Shown here piece after piece: positions 5,192 to 5,405 of a stretch of 5,405 bases of DNA. The translations under genes were made by a program, and so were the position numbers. A model generated the notes under the pieces. The model worked only from the letters and a program-made list of their open reading frames with translations. It did no database searches and was not told the DNA's origin. This DNA comes from an uncultured Bacillota bacterium (GTDB lineage: Bacteria; Bacillota_I; Bacilli_A; RFN20; CAG-826). Each line of letters opens with the position of its first letter. Position 1 is the stretch's first letter. The stretch lies in assembly GCA_946612055.1 (NCBI GenBank), contig CAMOEH010000030.1, positions 1 through 5,405 of the forward strand, written 5' to 3'.

Positions 5192-5405
5192 TGATCTATT
5201 TTGATCACGCGGCCACGACCGTGCCTTTTTCGGAGGCCCTAGAAGCCTTCTCTTCTGCGTCAACCGAATTCTTTGGCAATTCCAATTCTAAGCATGACGT
5301 AGGTAGAAAAGCCTCGCGCCTATTAGAGGAATGCCGTCAAGAGATTTTGGATTTGCTCCACCTCAAAGCAACCCACAATCTTTGCTTCACTTCTGGAGCT
5401 AGCGA
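5188..5405 (+). CDS. Cysteine desulfurase (NifS/NifZ type), N-terminal fragment
   Basis: The first 72 codons of a PLP-dependent class V aminotransferase-fold cysteine desulfurase are present; the rest is cut by the window edge. The N-terminus, MIYFDHAATT, is the family hallmark. FFGNSNSKHDVGRKASRLLE is the conserved GN-S-H-G-A helix region, and FTSGAS at the edge is the start of the TSGxTE-like cofactor-binding motif. The enzyme takes sulfur from cysteine for Fe-S clusters or tRNA thiolation; its PLP lysine and active-site cysteine lie beyond the window. FFGN-x-x-S-x-HD is closer, as I recall it, to B. subtilis NifZ, whose partner ThiI makes 4-thiouridine in tRNA. The start is either ATG 5188 (4-nt overlap with the ezrA stop) or ATG 5191. 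An AAGAGG (5176-5181) inside ezrA can serve either, which suggests translational coupling. Confidence 0.93.
   Translation, partial: MMIYFDHAATTVPFSEALEAFSSASTEFFGNSNSKHDVGRKASRLLEECRQEILDLLHLKATHNLCFTSGAS

Overview
The window looks like chromosomal DNA of a low-to-moderate-GC member of the Bacilli (Bacillota). Four of its five genes are core genes of that group: tyrS, rpsD, ezrA and a NifZ-like cysteine desulfurase. EzrA is essentially confined to Bacilli-type Gram-positives, and RpsD is the cysteine-free (non-zinc) form. TGA works as a stop here: it ends both rpsD and ezrA at the expected places. The organism therefore does not use the Mycoplasma code, although a lineage close to the Mollicutes or an uncultured gut Bacilli group would fit. 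That placement is inference; no database was searched.

Layout, left to right. (1) 1-276, +: the C-terminal S4-type RNA-binding end of tyrosyl-tRNA synthetase, followed by a strong intrinsic terminator. (2) 418-2511, +: a monocistronic gene for an unrecognised 697-residue protein with one N-terminal membrane anchor and seven degenerate tandem repeats of about 44 residues. (3) 2535-2557: a hairpin with T-rich flanks on both sides, shared as terminator by this gene and the convergent rpsD. (4) 2568-3173, -: ribosomal protein S4, preceded by a long structured 5' leader (about 150 nt) and a good promoter. (5) 3174-3475: the divergent intergenic region between rpsD and ezrA. It holds the rpsD leader, two perfect palindromes and an extended -10 promoter placed so close to the ezrA ATG that the ezrA mRNA is probably leaderless. 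(6) 3476-5191, +: EzrA. (7) 5188-5405, +: the start of a cysteine desulfurase, coupled to ezrA by an ATGATGA overlap and cut by the window edge.

The order tyrS / rpsD / ezrA / cysteine desulfurase resembles, from memory, the Bacillus subtilis neighbourhood in which nifZ is followed by thiI for tRNA 4-thiouridine synthesis. Against that conserved background the repeat protein is the accessory element and the main candidate for something undescribed. The other points of interest are regulatory: the probable leaderless ezrA transcript, the palindromes in the rpsD-ezrA spacer, the candidate S4 autoregulatory leader, and inverted repeats around the start of the repeat-protein gene. I see no tRNA or rRNA gene, CRISPR array, insertion sequence or phage gene.
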